From the NCBI GenBank assembly GCA_029891385.1, contig CM057224.1:29343005-29407004 (forward strand): a DNA stretch of 64,000 bases, given 5' to 3'. The DNA comes from Erythroxylum novogranatense (taxonomy: Eukaryota; Streptophyta; Magnoliopsida; Malpighiales; Erythroxylaceae). A program made the position numbers and the translations under genes. Positions 62,060 through 64,000 of this stretch are shown one piece after another (within the stretch, counting starts at the first letter, position 1; each line of letters opens with the position of its first letter). The notes under the pieces are model-generated. The model did not search any database, had not been told where the DNA came from, and saw only the letters and a list, made by a program, of their open reading frames with translations.

Positions 62060-63376
62060 GAATCACATACAGGTCTTTCAAATGGTTGTCAAATGCGTAG
62101 TACTCTTGTCATTACTTTTAGTTCAAGTTGTACAACATGAATATGACAAGTGAAAAATAGGAAAAAGTTGGTGGAAACAACTGTATCAGTATGCATGATG
62201 GTTGAAAAGTGAGAATTAAAGGTCAAAGACTGCAGAAACAAAATCTTAACTATATCTAGAATCTCACGACTTTTATTTCTCTATCTCATTCTTATTTCCA
62301 TAAAAGATATTTGACCCGACGCACATATGGATCTCAACAACAGATTGATTGGATCGAATAGAAGGCAATTCCAAATTTGTATCTCCAAAAACAGAAGTAT
62401 AAAGATAATAGCATAAATTCAATAAATGCTTTCACAAGGGCTCTAAAGCTTTCTTAAAAGTTTATTTAACTGTGAAAATGAATAGGGGCCAAAAACTTAA
62501 TTCATAATTGAAACATTCAACATTCAATAATACGTAGAAATTAGAAATCAACATTCACCAGTGAAAGCTAAAAAATGGGCATATCATAATGGCACTTTTT
62601 ACAAAGCCAAACCCATATATTCCTCCCTAAAATAGAAAAGAGGCAAATTATAAACCTAAGGCCTATGAGATTACAAAAATTATGAACTTCACATAAAGCT
62701 GTATAACAAACAGAAACTTGCAGTTGAAGAATATGATCATCGATCCTAATCTCTAATAACACATCATCTTTCACTAGGCTTTCAAACACTCTCTCTTAAA
62801 ACCAATCTTAAACAAAGCTAGCTTTTTTTGTCAAAACCTTCAATCCCAGCAAAAGAAAAATCTAAAAACCATTAACCCTTATAATCACACACACTAACTC
62901 ACCAAACCTACAAATACGGAACACAATGACAGTAGTAAAATGAAGTTGCTAGAAGGAACAAAACGACAGCGTAATAAGAACAAATGTAGAGTGAAAGGAA
63001 GCAAGAGCAAACAACGAGCATCCCATCACCCAAAAGAGAATAAAACGTAACAATGTAAAAGCCAAAATGACACAGCTAAGGAAGAAACGTAACCCATCAA
63101 ATGAGAAGCAAAATAAAAAGTAGCATAGAAAAAAAATACAGAAAAAGGAAAATGGCTCAAGCGGTAGAGAAGAAAACACCATAAAATTTTAGAAATAATC
63201 TCTAGAAAAACAAGCAAAAAATACAAGTTCATGGTAATAAAGAATCTATGGAAAAGTACAATTATTTATCAGCAAAGAATCAAAAAGGATAATCTACAGG
63301 GTCAGATCCAGAAATGGGGAATGAAAAATAAAATCAACCAAAAATGTCAATAAAAAAATAAAGCCCTGGATATACC
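62060..63376. other. Interior of the PIF-like element
   Basis: No further exon is convincing. 62820-63250 is purine-rich on the plus strand (many AAGAAAC, AGAAGAAAA words), which creates phenylalanine/leucine-rich minus ORFs that look spurious. Confidence 0.4.
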
Positions 63377-63474
63377 TGACTAAACTTGGTTTGGAGTTGG
63401 GAGTTGACTTCGTCGAAGGTGCAATGGAGAGTGCAAACTCCTTGCAAGCCTCATTGGAGACGAGAAGTTTCACC
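63377..63474 (-). other. Candidate first exon inside the PIF-like element
   Basis: ATG at 63474 begins MVKLLVSNEACKEFALSIAP, then STKSTPNSKPSLV, and stops at a donor-like AG|GTATATCC at 63376/63375. It ends in phase 2, which does not join in frame to the 61910-62053 segment directly, so a missing exon or decay is implied. Not recognised. Confidence 0.35.
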
Positions 63475-63741
63475 ATATTGTCACCATGAGAATGTTATAA
63501 ACGTAAATGACGTAAATTATAAACATTAAAGTCTACCCAAAAAAATTAAAAATAAGGGCCTTTTATGAAAAGCTCCAAATTTGAGCTTCTTAAAAAATGT
63601 ATTTTAGCTTATAAAAAAGCCAATTCTATTAAAAAAAACACTTTCATATTTTACAGCCAAATGCTGATTTTTCTTCATAATAACTTTTACGGTGAAAAAG
63701 TGTTTTTCCACCTTTCAAAAGGTCAACCAAACAGATGCTTA

Positions 63742-64000
63742 GTCTAGCTGTTAGATTGCCTCTCAATAGTCTTGCTTTTCAGCCATCACCGAAACCTCAC
63801 TACTGGAGATTTATTTCATCTTCCACCGAAGGTTATTGTTAGAGTTTTTGTTAAAACAAGGTTAGTAAAGTTTTAACTTTCAGAGTTTTGTGAACGATTC
63901 TGATGATGTGTTAGAATTGGAAACAAATACATGCATGAGTTGGATGATGTTTTATGTGTTGGAAATGATCACATGCATAAGTTGTGTGTGACACTAATAT
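63742..64000. other. Right edge flank
   Basis: Contains GCTTTTCAGCCATCACCGAAAC, related to 60506-60565, and doubled ATG(A)TGTT(T)...GTGTTGGAA words near 63905-63965. No gene. Confidence 0.35.

Larger units (their letters stand above)
60608..63738. mobile_element. PIF/Harbinger-like element, 3.1 kb, with exon-like content
   Basis: TTA flanks it (60605-60607 and 63739-63741). The left end is GTGTCTGTTTGGATGGG; the right end, inverted, is GCATCTGTTTGGTTGACC: short TIRs with a shared TCTGTTTGG core, as in this superfamily. No DDE transposase or Myb-like ORF was found. Instead it contains two minus-strand segments with splice-site context (61910-62053 and 63377-63474). Confidence 0.6.

Noticed and set aside
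62949..63232. Phenylalanine/leucine-rich minus ORFs resembling membrane proteins
   Set aside because: Complement of an A/G-rich stretch; hydrophobicity is a base-composition effect and no start or splice context supports them.

Overview
This is nuclear DNA from a flowering plant, almost certainly a eudicot. It is AT-rich and the genes are sparse. The window holds a canonical plant endocytic adaptor gene, a plant GT14-type glycosyltransferase, and nested transposons of typical plant lineages (CACTA, hAT, PIF/Harbinger-like, Tat-lineage gypsy, copia, LINE and an endogenous pararetrovirus). The species cannot be named from the sequence alone.

Layout. 1-4771: 3' part of a decayed CACTA (En/Spm-type) element with its terminus ...TTGTAGTG at 4771. 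4772-7382: remnant of a long-LTR family that recurs at 29939-34478. 8085-8528: a MITE. 9005-15145: a fold-back structure with inverted arms, inside which sits a 5.5 kb hAT element (9402-14919, 8-bp TSD CTCCGATG) carrying a huge pentanucleotide array. 15898-17856: intact clathrin-assembly (ANTH/AP180) gene, the best gene in the window. 18885-19150: LINE scrap. 19200-20690: LTR remnant. About 21400-26191: decayed endogenous pararetrovirus (minus strand), interrupted by a Tourist-like MITE (24006-25084).

26197-40767: a complete but dead Tat-lineage Ty3/gypsy element in minus orientation. It has two 426-bp LTRs, TSD CACTC, PPT, PBS, gag, PR, RT, two RNase H domains and integrase. A spliced-looking coiled-coil ORF lies antisense to pol. 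A 64-bp tandem array is split by a 4540-bp solo LTR (29939-34478, TSD TCTTG).

42793-58496: a tandem segmental duplication. Unit 2 keeps a full-length glycosyltransferase gene (51848-52987). Unit 1 keeps a pseudogene cut at both ends, and it received a 1 kb hAT derivative after duplication. A copia LTR with a coiled-coil ORF sits at the junction of the units. 60608-63738: a PIF/Harbinger-like element (TSD TTA) with exon-like segments that may be captured host sequence.

Only two genes look intact: the ANTH adaptor (membrane traffic) and the Golgi-type glycosyltransferase. They are unrelated, and most of the remainder is a layered record of insertions whose relative order can be read from nesting and target-site duplications. 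I did not find a clearly new biological system. The most unusual items are the antisense spliced ORF and split tandem array in the Tat element, the long-LTR family whose copies carry different short-word arrays at one internal position, and the pentanucleotide array with higher-order structure inside a hAT element.
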